Origin: a virus
Length of the DNA stretch: 56,372 bases
Direction: 5' to 3' (one strand)
Virus record (IMG/VR): IMGVR_UViG_3300032893_000057
Span: 1 to 56,372 of that record
Part shown: positions 22,359-28,762 of the stretch, in pieces
How positions within the stretch are numbered: the stretch's first letter is position 1
How the letters are laid out: every line of letters starts with the position of its first letter
The notes under the pieces: generated by a model
The model's database searches: none
Told to the model about the DNA's origin: nothing
What the model saw: only the letters and a program-made list of their open reading frames with translations
Translations under genes and position numbers: made by a program

Positions 22359-23143
22359 TGAGCTACGTCCCGTTCTCAGCCGGGCGCCGCGGTGTCGGCC
22401 TGGGCGTGAAGCTGGCCGCCGTCGTGGCGGTCGCCGGGCTCGGCCTGGTGGGCCTGAACAAGCTGACCGGCTGGTCGCCCGTGCACGTCTCGGCGCCCCA
22501 CCTGCACATCCCGCCGGTCTCCCAGGACGTCACCGGGCCCTCGACCTCGACGATCATCCTCCAGCACATCCAGGCGCTCGGCGAGGTCCACGCTGACAAC
22601 GTCACGTACTCGTGGGGCAAGACCGTGTCGTCGCGCCACACGTTCCTCGGCGTCACCACGGGCACCGCCAAGCACACCGTGACCCTGGAGGCCACGGTGC
22701 CCGTCGCCGTGGACGTCACCCATGCCGCCTTCGCCATCCCCGCTCCGAACGAACTGGTCCTCTCCCTGCCTGCGCCCGTGCCCGGTACGCCCTCGATCGA
22801 CCCGGCCACTCAGCAGCAGGTCGACTCGTGCGCCCGCCACGTACCGATCTCGCCGCTCTTCAGCGTCAACCTGGCCCGCTCGTGCCCGGGCGACACGCTC
22901 GCCTACCAGGCCGAGGCGATCAAGGCCGTCACGGCCGAGGCCGCCCACGACACCGCCATGCTGAACGGCGCTCGCGCCCAGGTTGCGAGCCTGCTGTCGT
23001 GCCTGGTGGCGCCGACCGGCTGGCAGGTCCAGGTGGCCTGGACCGATCAGCCCGCTCCGGCCAGCTTCACTGGGGGCTCCTGCGCGACCCCGATGCCCAA
23101 CCGCCTGCCCGCCCTCCCGACCCCCACAACCGGCGCCCCGTGA
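22358..23143 (+). CDS. Membrane-anchored DUF4230-like protein
   Basis: A 261-residue protein with an N-terminal anchor (VKLAAVVAVAGLGLVGL) and an outside domain. The pattern STSTIILQHIQALGEVHADN, then FLGVTTGTAKHTVTLEATVP and the small repeats of beta strands resembles DUF4230. The C-terminus has a Cys pair and a Pro/Thr tail. It would face the cell surface next to the LysM-lysozyme. Role unknown. Confidence 0.6.
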   Translation: MSYVPFSAGRRGVGLGVKLAAVVAVAGLGLVGLNKLTGWSPVHVSAPHLHIPPVSQDVTGPSTSTIILQHIQALGEVHADNVTYSWGKTVSSRHTFLGVTTGTAKHTVTLEATVPVAVDVTHAAFAIPAPNELVLSLPAPVPGTPSIDPATQQQVDSCARHVPISPLFSVNLARSCPGDTLAYQAEAIKAVTAEAAHDTAMLNGARAQVASLLSCLVAPTGWQVQVAWTDQPAPASFTGGSCATPMPNRLPALPTPTTGAP

Positions 23144-23289
23144 CCCGCGAGATCTACGGCGGCGACGGGTTCTGCGATCACTCGATCGACGAGGAGCGCG
23201 GCGAATGCATCTACTGCGCCGCGGTGGTCGTCGAACCCGAGCTACCGCCGGAGGCGCCGGTCATGCCCGCACCCACGCCCCGTTGCTGA
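23140..23289 (+). CDS. Small Cys-containing protein, 49 residues
   Basis: From GTG 23140 (GTGA overlap), VTREIYGGDGFCDHSIDEER continues with GECIYCAAVVVEP: a CxH...CxxC pattern that may bind zinc. The last 29 bases overlap the convergent gene on the other strand. Function unknown. Confidence 0.5.
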   Translation: MTREIYGGDGFCDHSIDEERGECIYCAAVVVEPELPPEAPVMPAPTPRC

Positions 23290-23644
23290 GGTCGACGACA
23301 CCGGCCTCGCTGAACCCGCGACGGCGCGCCTCGGCGTGAAGTAGGGCGGCGAAGTCGCTGCGGCGCAGGATCTCGACCTTGTCGCCGCTCGCCGTCAGCC
23401 GCACCAGCACGAACCGGCGCGTCGTGGCCGTGCGGAACGGCACGCCCCTGAAGCTGAGCGACCGGGACTCGGCCGCCTGCGCCGGGTGGCGGGCGAACGT
23501 CGGCGCGTGCTGGGCGCACTCGGCGAACGTCCGACCCCGCCGCGTGAACGTCACGACGGCGGGGCGGCCGCAGAGTTCGCCCGTGACGGCCGAGGGGCCG
23601 ATCGTGCAGAACACGCCGGGGATGATGGGCATCGGCTCTTCCAT
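23261..23644 (-). CDS. Unknown protein
   Basis: A 127-residue protein with a CTIGPSAVTGELCGRPAVVT start that may form a small metal site with CAQHAP. GGAG lies upstream of the ATG. It is second in a leftward pair read from the divergent promoter region at 23856 and ends inside the convergent gene. Confidence 0.6.
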   Translation of the reverse strand: MEEPMPIIPGVFCTIGPSAVTGELCGRPAVVTFTRRGRTFAECAQHAPTFARHPAQAAESRSLSFRGVPFRTATTRRFVLVRLTASGDKVEILRRSDFAALLHAEARRRGFSEAGVVDLSNGAWVRA

Positions 23645-23652
23645 GGCTCCTC

Positions 23653-23847
23653 CTATCGGACGAAGACGAGGGACAGGCCGTGGACCTCGAAGAGTTCCGA
23701 GGCGCGCAGCCCGGCCGCCTTGGCCTCGGCGACCGAGGCGAAGTGCGGGTGCGCGGCCACGAACTCAGCCTGGCGCTCGCCGAGGGCGGCGAGGCGCGCC
23801 GTCAGCGTGGCTGCGTCGGTGGCGATGGGGCCGGGGAACGGTGTCAT
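23653..23847 (-). CDS. Small helical protein behind a sigma-28-type promoter
   Basis: A 64-residue protein with an amphipathic helix (AATLTARLAALGERQAEFVA) and an Ala-rich middle. The ATG lies nine bases from a sigma-28-type promoter (23856-23883), with GAGGAGG overlapping the -10. Function unknown. Confidence 0.6.
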   Translation of the reverse strand: MTPFPGPIATDAATLTARLAALGERQAEFVAAHPHFASVAEAKAAGLRASELFEVHGLSLVFVR

Positions 23848-23855
23848 GCCTCCTC

Positions 23856-23883
23856 TATCGGCAAGCGCCCGTGCTCACTTGAG
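23856..23883 (-). promoter_or_regulatory. Sigma-28-type promoter, leftward
   Basis: CTCAAGT, 14 bases, GCCGATAG, read on the minus strand. It feeds the leftward genes ending at 23653 and 23261. Confidence 0.7.
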
Positions 23884-23915
23884 GGATCTACCGCGGTAGA
23901 TTCTTCCACGTGGCG

Positions 23916-23944
23916 CTCAAGTCCGTCAGCCCCCTTGCCGATCA
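23916..23944 (+). promoter_or_regulatory. Sigma-28-type promoter, rightward
   Basis: CTCAAGT, 14 bases, GCCGATCA. ATG 23952 follows with AGGGC between. Sixteen bases separate it from the palindrome, as at two other sites. Confidence 0.65.
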
Positions 23945-23951
23945 TCAGGGC

Positions 23952-24167
23952 ATGGCTTCCCACACCGTCGAGTCCACCGCCGCCCTCCTCGTCGAGGCCG
24001 GGCTGCCCCCCGTCTTCACGGGGACGACCCGCTTCGGCGGGGCCCACTACTTCGCGGTCCGCACCCATGCGGCCAAGGCCGCGTTCCTCCTCCGCCGTGA
24101 GAGCCTCACGGCGACCGTCCGCCGCGCGCCCAACGGCCCGGCCGCCTTCGCGGTCGAGGTGCGGTGA
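23952..24167 (+). CDS. Small unknown protein behind a sigma-28-type promoter
   Basis: A 71-residue protein (MASHTVESTAALLVEAGLPP) rich in Ala, with a beta-type middle (FGGAHYFAVRTHAAKAAFLL). I start it at ATG 23952 because the upstream in-frame region is the promoter. It overlaps the next gene by four bases. Function unknown. Confidence 0.6.
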   Translation: MASHTVESTAALLVEAGLPPVFTGTTRFGGAHYFAVRTHAAKAAFLLRRESLTATVRRAPNGPAAFAVEVR

Positions 24168-24364
24168 CCGTCACGTTCGCCGTCACGGTCACGCCCGACC
24201 AGGACGACCGCGACATGAGCGGGGACCTGGCTGGTCCCTTCCGGGAGCGCGTCGTGTACGTCACGGTGCTCGACGACGGCACCGCTGACCTCGCCGCCCA
24301 CGCCATCGTGGCCGCGACCTACCCCGACGGCATGGTGCTCGGCCTCGCCCCGGTGGCGATCTGA
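24164..24364 (+). CDS. Small beta-rich unknown protein
   Basis: A 66-residue protein from GTG 24164 with alternating hydrophobic strands (VTVTFAVTVTPDQDDRDM; ERVVYVTVLDDGTADLAAHA). Overlaps both neighbours. Function unknown. Confidence 0.55.
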   Translation: MTVTFAVTVTPDQDDRDMSGDLAGPFRERVVYVTVLDDGTADLAAHAIVAATYPDGMVLGLAPVAI

Positions 24365-24558
24365 TGACGGTCCGGCCCTGCGCCGAGTTCGTCCCGCCGA
24401 AGCCCGGCATGAAGTACGGCGCCTACTGCGCCCGGTGCTGCTTCAGCCGCGTCGCCCATGAGCGCTGGGACGAGTGGACCGAGGCGGCGCAGATCACCGA
24501 ACGAATCGCTGCCGAGGGCTCAAGTCAGGCCCCGGACGTGCCGAAGGAAGAGGCATGA
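24364..24558 (+). CDS. Small Cys-rich protein
   Basis: A 64-residue protein with GAYCARCCFSRVAHERWDEW, a CxxCC...H motif suited to zinc. The 3' end (GGCTCAAGT) contains the next sigma-28-type promoter, and its TGA overlaps the next ATG. Function unknown. Confidence 0.6.
   Translation: MTVRPCAEFVPPKPGMKYGAYCARCCFSRVAHERWDEWTEAAQITERIAAEGSSQAPDVPKEEA
24519..24547 (+). promoter_or_regulatory. Sigma-28-type promoter
   Basis: CTCAAGT, 14 bases, GCCGAAGG, inside the end of the preceding gene. ATG 24555 follows with AGAGGC between. Confidence 0.6.
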
Positions 24559-24875
24559 CCAACACCTCCGCCGCCATCAACCGCCTGGCCGACCTCGTCC
24601 TGGCCCAGCAGAAGGCCCGCCTGGCCGACCAGTACCCCAACTCGCCGTGGATGGCCGAGTCCGAGACCGTCCAGGTCGTGCCCGGCCGCAAGTACACGAA
24701 GATCGACGTCGGGCCCGCCCACAACATGAGCGGCCGCTACATGGTCGACAACGTCACGGGCGAGATCTTCGGGATCAAGGGCTACGGCGTCGTCCACAAG
24801 GGCCACCGCTACGGCACGCTCGACACGATCGAGGCGTGGAACTGGGGCGGCTACACCGCCCGGCGGGTGGCGTGA
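24555..24875 (+). CDS. Unknown protein behind a sigma-28-type promoter
   Basis: A 106-residue protein: a helical start (INRLADLVLAQQKARLADQY) then a beta-type domain (GRYMVDNVTGEIFGIKGYGV, YGTLDTIEAWNWGGY) that resembles small phage proteins of unknown role. Overlaps the following gene by one base. Confidence 0.65.
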   Translation: MTNTSAAINRLADLVLAQQKARLADQYPNSPWMAESETVQVVPGRKYTKIDVGPAHNMSGRYMVDNVTGEIFGIKGYGVVHKGHRYGTLDTIEAWNWGGYTARRVA

Positions 24876-25120
24876 TGCCCCGCTGCCTCGTGGTCGACCT
24901 GGGTGCTGCCACCGAGATCGGCGTCCGCCTCACTGCCGACGCCCTCGTCGCGGCCGAGACCCCCAACGCCGAGCAGGTCGGGCTGATCGCCGTCGACACC
25001 GACGGCGACTGGATGGGGACCGTCGTGATCCGCACCGACGACCCTGTGGCCGCGGCCGAGCGGGTCGGCGCCATGATGCTGCCCGCCGTCGTCGGCTGGC
25101 ACGTCGAGGAGGAGTTCTGA
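24875..25120 (+). CDS. Small unknown protein
   Basis: An 81-residue protein with LVVDLGAATEIGVRLTADAL and a second beta-alpha unit (VVIRTDDPVAAAERVGAMML). ATG overlaps the previous TGA. No family recognised. Confidence 0.55.
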   Translation: MPRCLVVDLGAATEIGVRLTADALVAAETPNAEQVGLIAVDTDGDWMGTVVIRTDDPVAAAERVGAMMLPAVVGWHVEEEF

Positions 25121-25401
25121 TGGGACTACGTGAGCGCCGCGAGCGCGACACGGCGGCGTGGGTCAGCAAGCGCAACGGCTGCTGGTTCATCCAGGTGACC
25201 GGCGAGCAGGCCATGGATGCGTCGCCGGAGGAACTCTTCGACTGCGCCTCCTCGCTCGCCGCTGCCAAGCGCATCGCGCGCAAGATGGCCGCCGAGTTCG
25301 GCTTCGCCGGGGCTGCGCGCTGGGACGAGGAGCAGCCGGGCCGCCTCTGGGTGCTGGAGATGACCGAGGTCGGCGAGGAGTACGACGGAGAGGACGACTG
25401 A
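25120..25401 (+). CDS. Unknown protein
   Basis: A 93-residue protein starting with a basic, Arg/Glu-rich segment (GLRERRERDTAAWVSKRNGC) and ending in an acidic tail. The middle is helical (SSLAAAKRIARKMAAEFGFA). One-base overlaps with both neighbours. Function unknown. Confidence 0.55.
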   Translation: MGLRERRERDTAAWVSKRNGCWFIQVTGEQAMDASPEELFDCASSLAAAKRIARKMAAEFGFAGAARWDEEQPGRLWVLEMTEVGEEYDGEDD

Positions 25402-25703
25402 TGCCCTACCGCCCGGGCGACTTCGCCCACACGACCAGCCCGTTCCGCACCCGGGCGCTCCTCGCCGAGACGCTCAACAAGGCTGCGGCGAACGACGCGC
25501 TCATCCTGGAGACCGCCAGCGGGTCCGACAGGTTCCTCTCCTTCCGGGTGGTGCGCCAGCCGAAGCCGGGCCTGGGCCGCAAGGAACTGTTCCGGGTGGT
25601 GACCGGCGAGGGCTTCCCCATCGAGGTCTACGACGGCCCGCCGCGGCGCAACACCCGCCTGCCGCTCCGCAAGGCCCTCAACCGAGCGGAGACGGCCCGG
25701 TGA
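25401..25703 (+). CDS. Unknown protein
   Basis: A 100-residue protein; helical start (RALLAETLNKAAANDALILE) then beta segments (FLSFRVVRQPKPGLGRKELF). Part of the overlapping small-gene run. Function unknown. Confidence 0.55.
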   Translation: MPYRPGDFAHTTSPFRTRALLAETLNKAAANDALILETASGSDRFLSFRVVRQPKPGLGRKELFRVVTGEGFPIEVYDGPPRRNTRLPLRKALNRAETAR

Positions 25704-25891
25704 GCCCCGACCGCCTGGCGAAGCTGCGGGCGCACGCCGCCGACCCGGCCTGCACCTCGGCCGAGCGCGCCGCCTTCACCCGCAAGATCGAGCAGGCGAC
25801 GCGCGTCAGCCGGGCCTACGGGCTCTGCCACCCGTGCATGAGCTACTCCTGCGACCACGCCATCGACCAACCGAGAGGATGGACCGCATGA
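25700..25891 (+). CDS. Small Cys/His protein
   Basis: A 63-residue protein from GTG 25700. A helical half (SPDRLAKLRAHAADPACTSA) leads to GLCHPCMSYSCDH, a likely zinc site. It overlaps the next gene by four bases. Function unknown. Confidence 0.55.
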   Translation: MSPDRLAKLRAHAADPACTSAERAAFTRKIEQATRVSRAYGLCHPCMSYSCDHAIDQPRGWTA

Positions 25892-26139
25892 GCAGCACCC
25901 CTTCCGACGGCGTCTCCGGTTCGGACTCCCTACGTCGCGCCGACTGGACCACCGCCGAGACGGTCGACGTCACGCTGACGTGGCAGGAGATCGCCGACCT
26001 GCGCCATGCGCTCCAGACCGTGGCAGGCGCGGGTGCGTCCGCCCGTCAGTGGGAGCGGTACGCCGTGCTGGAGGCCCGCCTCAGCGAGGCCCACCAGCGG
26101 CTCCCGAACCCGCTGGACACCCACCTGCCGAAGCCGTGA
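25888..26139 (+). CDS. Small helical protein
   Basis: An 83-residue protein; I start it at ATG 25888 (ATGA overlap). The C-terminal half (TWQEIADLRHALQTVAGAGA, YAVLEARLSEAHQRL) is a two-helix hairpin. Function unknown. Confidence 0.55.
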   Translation: MSSTPSDGVSGSDSLRRADWTTAETVDVTLTWQEIADLRHALQTVAGAGASARQWERYAVLEARLSEAHQRLPNPLDTHLPKP

Positions 26140-26375
26140 GCGACGGCCGCTCACTCCCGCGCTGCCGCGGCCGGGTCGACGTCGGGCTCGGGATGACCGA
26201 CAGGTGCATCCTGCGGTACCGCCACCGCGGCCCCTGCCGTGTGGAGCCCCCCGACCCAATCGACCACGCCGCCGAGATCGGCCGGACGGTCGGCGGCCGC
26301 CAGACCTGCGCCGTCTGCGACCACGTGATCAACGTCTCGGTCACCCACGTCTGGCCGCCCGAGAAGCCCGGCTGA
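26136..26375 (+). CDS. Small Cys-rich protein
   Basis: A 79-residue protein from GTG 26136 with several Cys/His residues (DRCILRYRHRGPCRVEPP; QTCAVCDHVINVSVTHVW) that could bind one or two metal ions. Last gene of the overlapping run started at 23952. Confidence 0.5.
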   Translation: MSDGRSLPRCRGRVDVGLGMTDRCILRYRHRGPCRVEPPDPIDHAAEIGRTVGGRQTCAVCDHVINVSVTHVWPPEKPG

Positions 26376-26390
26376 GGCCCCAGGCGGGCG

Positions 26391-26396
26391 TAATCT
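26391..26396 (+). promoter_or_regulatory. -10 box of a leaderless promoter
   Basis: TAATCT lies eight bases before GTG 26405, the spacing seen at other leaderless genes here. No clear -35. Confidence 0.4.
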
Positions 26397-26404
26397 CCCG
26401 GGGC

Positions 26405-26671
26405 GTGCGGCCCCTGGATGAGCGGCTGATGGTCCGCCGGGCGGTCCTCACCGCCCGGCTGCGGCCCTCGTGGCAGGGCGTCGCGATCTTCATCGGCCTG
26501 GCGCTGCTCGCTGGCCTGCTCGGGATCGTGGCCTACAGCCTGGTGGAGGCCGGGGGCGGCGGTGCGGCCGCGGTCGCCACGGTCACCATCCTGATCGGCC
26601 TGGTCTCGACACTGGCCGCGGTCGCCTCGGTGGTGGTCAGCTACCTGGCCTGGCGCCACCCGCACGCCTGA
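26405..26671 (+). CDS. Two-span membrane protein
   Basis: An 88-residue protein from GTG 26405. Two hydrophobic helices (GVAIFIGLALLAGLLGIVAY; VATVTILIGLVSTLAAVASV) with a Gly-rich turn. A holin-like topology is possible. It ends three bases before a perfect palindrome. Confidence 0.55.
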   Translation: MRPLDERLMVRRAVLTARLRPSWQGVAIFIGLALLAGLLGIVAYSLVEAGGGGAAAVATVTILIGLVSTLAAVASVVVSYLAWRHPHA

Positions 26672-26673
26672 GC

Positions 26674-26695
26674 CGCGTTACGCGCGCGTAACGCG
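26674..26695. repeat. 22-base perfect palindrome, copy 1 (possible bidirectional terminator)
   Basis: CGCGTTACGCG is followed immediately by its reverse complement. It lies between two convergent genes (ends at 26671 and 26701), so it may terminate transcripts from both sides. The identical 22-base sequence recurs at 32848. Confidence 0.55.
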
Positions 26696-26700
26696 AGCGC

Positions 26701-26943
26701 TCACTCGACGCGCTCGTCCGTTCCGATCGAGTAGGCCCCCAGGTCGCCCCTGAGCGCCTCGGGGAGGCCGCCGGGCACATCCACCGTCAGGACCAGCGTG
26801 CGGCCGTTGTCGGCCAACTCAGCGGCCGTGATGGTGCCTGGCGTGGCACCGACCTTCGTGGTCTGGCCGACCAGCTTGCGCGCGGCCAGCGGCGTGACCA
26901 CCTCGTGGGCCCCGAGGGGCGAGCGGAGCGTGAACTCGGCCAT
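26701..26943 (-). CDS. Small beta-rich protein
   Basis: An 80-residue protein (MAEFTLRSPLGAHEVVTPLA) with alternating strand patterns and an acidic end. Its ATG overlaps the upstream stop by one base. Possibly a small structural protein, since it is next to the packaging genes; no family recognised. Confidence 0.55.
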   Translation of the reverse strand: MAEFTLRSPLGAHEVVTPLAARKLVGQTTKVGATPGTITAAELADNGRTLVLTVDVPGGLPEALRGDLGAYSIGTDERVE

Positions 26944-27200
26944 CAGCGGGCCAGCCAGTTGAGCACGGTGGTGAGAGCGGTGCACGAGACGAGCGTCCAG
27001 AGCGCGATCTGGACATAGCGCTTCTCGTGCACTTCCTCGGTCAGCCAGCGGATTGCCGGGTTCCTCGGCGTGGTCTCGACCCAGCCGTCCTCGGGCGGGG
27101 CCACGTACTGCACCAGGCGCTCGTCGACCGGCTCGCGCAGGCGCAACGTCGACGGCGGTTGCCCCGGCTGGCCGTCCTTCCTGAACGTCCTCGTCGCCAT
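26943..27200 (-). CDS. Small tail-anchored membrane protein
   Basis: An 85-residue protein starting at the ATG ending at 27200, after GGAGGAGGCGAC. A soluble basic/Pro N-terminus leads to a C-terminal membrane helix (VQIALWTLVSCTALTTVL). Function unknown; the palindromic element at 27227 lies upstream. Confidence 0.55.
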   Translation of the reverse strand: MATRTFRKDGQPGQPPSTLRLREPVDERLVQYVAPPEDGWVETTPRNPAIRWLTEEVHEKRYVQIALWTLVSCTALTTVLNWLAR

Positions 27201-27226
27201 CCCGTCGCCTCCTCCGCCCGATGGGT

Positions 27227-27238
27227 CTACCGCAGTAT
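27227..27238 (-). promoter_or_regulatory. Variant palindrome CTACCGCAGTAT, leftward
   Basis: Read on the minus strand it gives ATACTGCGGTAG followed by ACCC, like the TAGACC copies. It sits 27 bases before the leftward gene start. Confidence 0.4.
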
Positions 27239-27252
27239 ACGCAGGCGTGCTG

Positions 27253-27258
27253 TACAGT
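27253..27258 (+). promoter_or_regulatory. -10 box TACAGT, probable leaderless promoter
   Basis: TGTACAGT is an extended -10 form, nine bases before ATG 27268. It would start the packaging operon. Confidence 0.4.
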
Positions 27259-27267
27259 CTGCGCCCC

Positions 27268-27426
27268 ATGGCGCCATGCTGGCCGGAGGGCACTGGACCG
27301 ACGATCCCCGCGACCGGGGCGGGGCTCGATAGGTCGCCCGAGGCCTCGGGTGAGAGCCCCCCGGCCAGCCCGCCAGACCCCTCGCACCGTCCTGGCTGCC
27401 GCCGTCCTGGCGGGCGGATAGCGTGA
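27268..27426 (+). CDS. Possible 52-residue Pro-rich protein
   Basis: MAPCWPEGTGPTIPATGAGL continues into a Pro/Ser/Arg-rich tail. Support comes from the -10 box nine bases upstream and from the GTGA overlap with the TerS-like gene. Low sequence complexity leaves doubt. Confidence 0.35.
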   Translation: MAPCWPEGTGPTIPATGAGLDRSPEASGESPPASPPDPSHRPGCRRPGGRIA

Positions 27427-27896
27427 ACCCCGTGGGGCGTGAACGCCGCTGGAACCGCCAGTCGACCGAGGACATCGAGCGTGACGGCCGTGCGCTGCGC
27501 CTCTACAGCCAGCGCCTCCCCTACCGGGAGATCGCCTCCCAACTCGGCGTGAGCGTCGGCGGCGCCCACAAGATGGTCCACCGGGGCATGCTGCGCTTCC
27601 TCAAGGACAACGGCGCAGAGGAGGTCAAGGCCGACATCCTGGCCCGCACCGACCTGGCGCTCTCGGCGATCATGCCCGCCGTCGAGAAGGGCGACCCGAC
27701 GGCCATCGACCGGATGCTGAAGCTCGACAAGCAGCTTCGGGACCTCTTCGGCCTCGACGCCCCGAAGACCAAGCGCCACGAGTGGATCGACGCCAACTCC
27801 CTGGAGGCCCAGATCGCCGACGCCGCTGCCCGCCTGGGCGTTCCGGTGCCCCCCCGCATCATCGACACGAGCGCCGTCCCGGCGCTGAACCCATGA
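27423..27896 (+). CDS. TerS-like HTH protein (probable small terminase subunit)
   Basis: A 157-residue protein from GTG 27423. The N-terminal HTH (ALRLYSQRLPYREIASQLGV, then SVGGAHKMVHRGMLRFL) is followed by an oligomerisation-type helix pair (LALSAIMPAVEKGDPTAIDR, then MLKLDKQLRDLFGLDAPKTK). This is the common actinophage pattern for small terminase or terminase-associated proteins. It is 850 bases upstream of the large terminase gene. DNA recognition for packaging is the likely role. Confidence 0.7.
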   Translation: MNPVGRERRWNRQSTEDIERDGRALRLYSQRLPYREIASQLGVSVGGAHKMVHRGMLRFLKDNGAEEVKADILARTDLALSAIMPAVEKGDPTAIDRMLKLDKQLRDLFGLDAPKTKRHEWIDANSLEAQIADAAARLGVPVPPRIIDTSAVPALNP

Positions 27897-28216
27897 GCGA
27901 CGCCATGGCGTGGGCCGTCGTCGAGGACCAGAGCCATGATGCGCGCGCCCGTCAGTGGGAGCACTGGTGCCGCTGCCGGGTCTGGTACTTCGCCGGGTAC
28001 TACAAGTACACCTTCCTCTTCACGGCCTCCTCCGGCATCACCGAGCCCGAGAGCTACCGCGGGGAACTGCACGTCGGCGGCACCGCGGACGACATCTACC
28101 GCTTCGACGTCAAGCCCACGATGCGCTTCGACGACATCATCGGGGCGCGCGAGTACCGGCTGGCCGTCAAGCAGGGCGTCAACGACATCTACCTGCTGAC
28201 GCGTCAGGTCGTGTAG
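27893..28216 (+). CDS. Unknown protein in the packaging operon
   Basis: A 107-residue protein; ATG 27893 gives a four-base overlap. Aromatic-rich (WEHWCRCRVWYFAGYYKYTF) and beta-type afterwards. Its position between TerS-like and TerL genes suggests a virion or packaging role, but no motif supports it. Confidence 0.6.
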   Translation: MSDAMAWAVVEDQSHDARARQWEHWCRCRVWYFAGYYKYTFLFTASSGITEPESYRGELHVGGTADDIYRFDVKPTMRFDDIIGAREYRLAVKQGVNDIYLLTRQVV

Positions 28217-28220
28217 GGCG

Positions 28221-28568
28221 ATGGAGATCGACGAGGAGGCCAGAGCCCTGGCGTGGCGGCGAGCCGCGCTCCAGCAACCCCAGTCGGTCGTGCGCGCCCA
28301 GTACCGGCCCGAGGAGTGGGCGACCCGACCCGACCCCACAGCCATCCTCGACGAGCCCGCGACCGAGGAGATCGACCGGGTGCTGCTCGGCGACCTGCTC
28401 CGCGACGACGCGGCCGACGCCGTGGCCTACACCGTCTATCGCGCGGCCACCCAGACGACGTCGGTCGTTGTGGGCCCGAGGCTGACCGACAGCCGGGACC
28501 TGTACGCCTGGGTCCTCTTCGCCAAGTACCGCCGTCCCCCCCCGTTCTCGACGGTCACTCTCTGCTGA
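28221..28568 (+). CDS. Unknown protein in the packaging operon
   Basis: A 115-residue protein with an acidic helical start (EIDEEARALAWRRAALQQPQ). GTGTAGGGCG precedes the ATG. Its TGA overlaps a CTG that may start the next gene. Function unknown. Confidence 0.6.
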   Translation: MEIDEEARALAWRRAALQQPQSVVRAQYRPEEWATRPDPTAILDEPATEEIDRVLLGDLLRDDAADAVAYTVYRAATQTTSVVVGPRLTDSRDLYAWVLFAKYRRPPPFSTVTLC

Positions 28569-28762
28569 GCCGCCTCTTCGCCTGGGTGCTCCCGGACAGG
28601 AGCCTGACGTGGGACCCGTTCCGGCCGCTCTCGGCCGAGTTCTGGCTGACCGGGATGGAGACCGTGCTCACCGGCCTCACCGCCGTCGCGGGCCGCTGGG
28701 CGTTCCCTGGTGAGCCGCTGCCCGACCTGACGACGGTCCGGGACCGCCGTGAGCGTCTCTGA
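28565..28762 (+). CDS. Small protein with probable CTG start
   Basis: The frame has no ATG before the middle of the protein. CTG 28565 overlaps the preceding stop as CTGA, exactly like the ATGA junctions elsewhere, and gives MSRLFAWVLPDRSLTWDPFR; GTG 28586 is the fallback. The 65-residue product overlaps the terminase start by 14 bases. Function unknown. Confidence 0.4.
   Translation: MSRLFAWVLPDRSLTWDPFRPLSAEFWLTGMETVLTGLTAVAGRWAFPGEPLPDLTTVRDRRERL

Larger units (their letters stand above)
23848..23951. promoter_or_regulatory. Symmetrical divergent control region
   Basis: A central CTACCGCGGTAG (23888-23899) is flanked by two outward-facing sigma-28-type promoters: leftward CTCAAGT-N14-GCCGATAG (23883 down to 23856) and rightward CTCAAGT-N14-GCCGATCA (23916-23944). 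TAGATT at the right edge of the palindrome also makes a -10 box for a rightward primary-type promoter. Confidence 0.7.
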
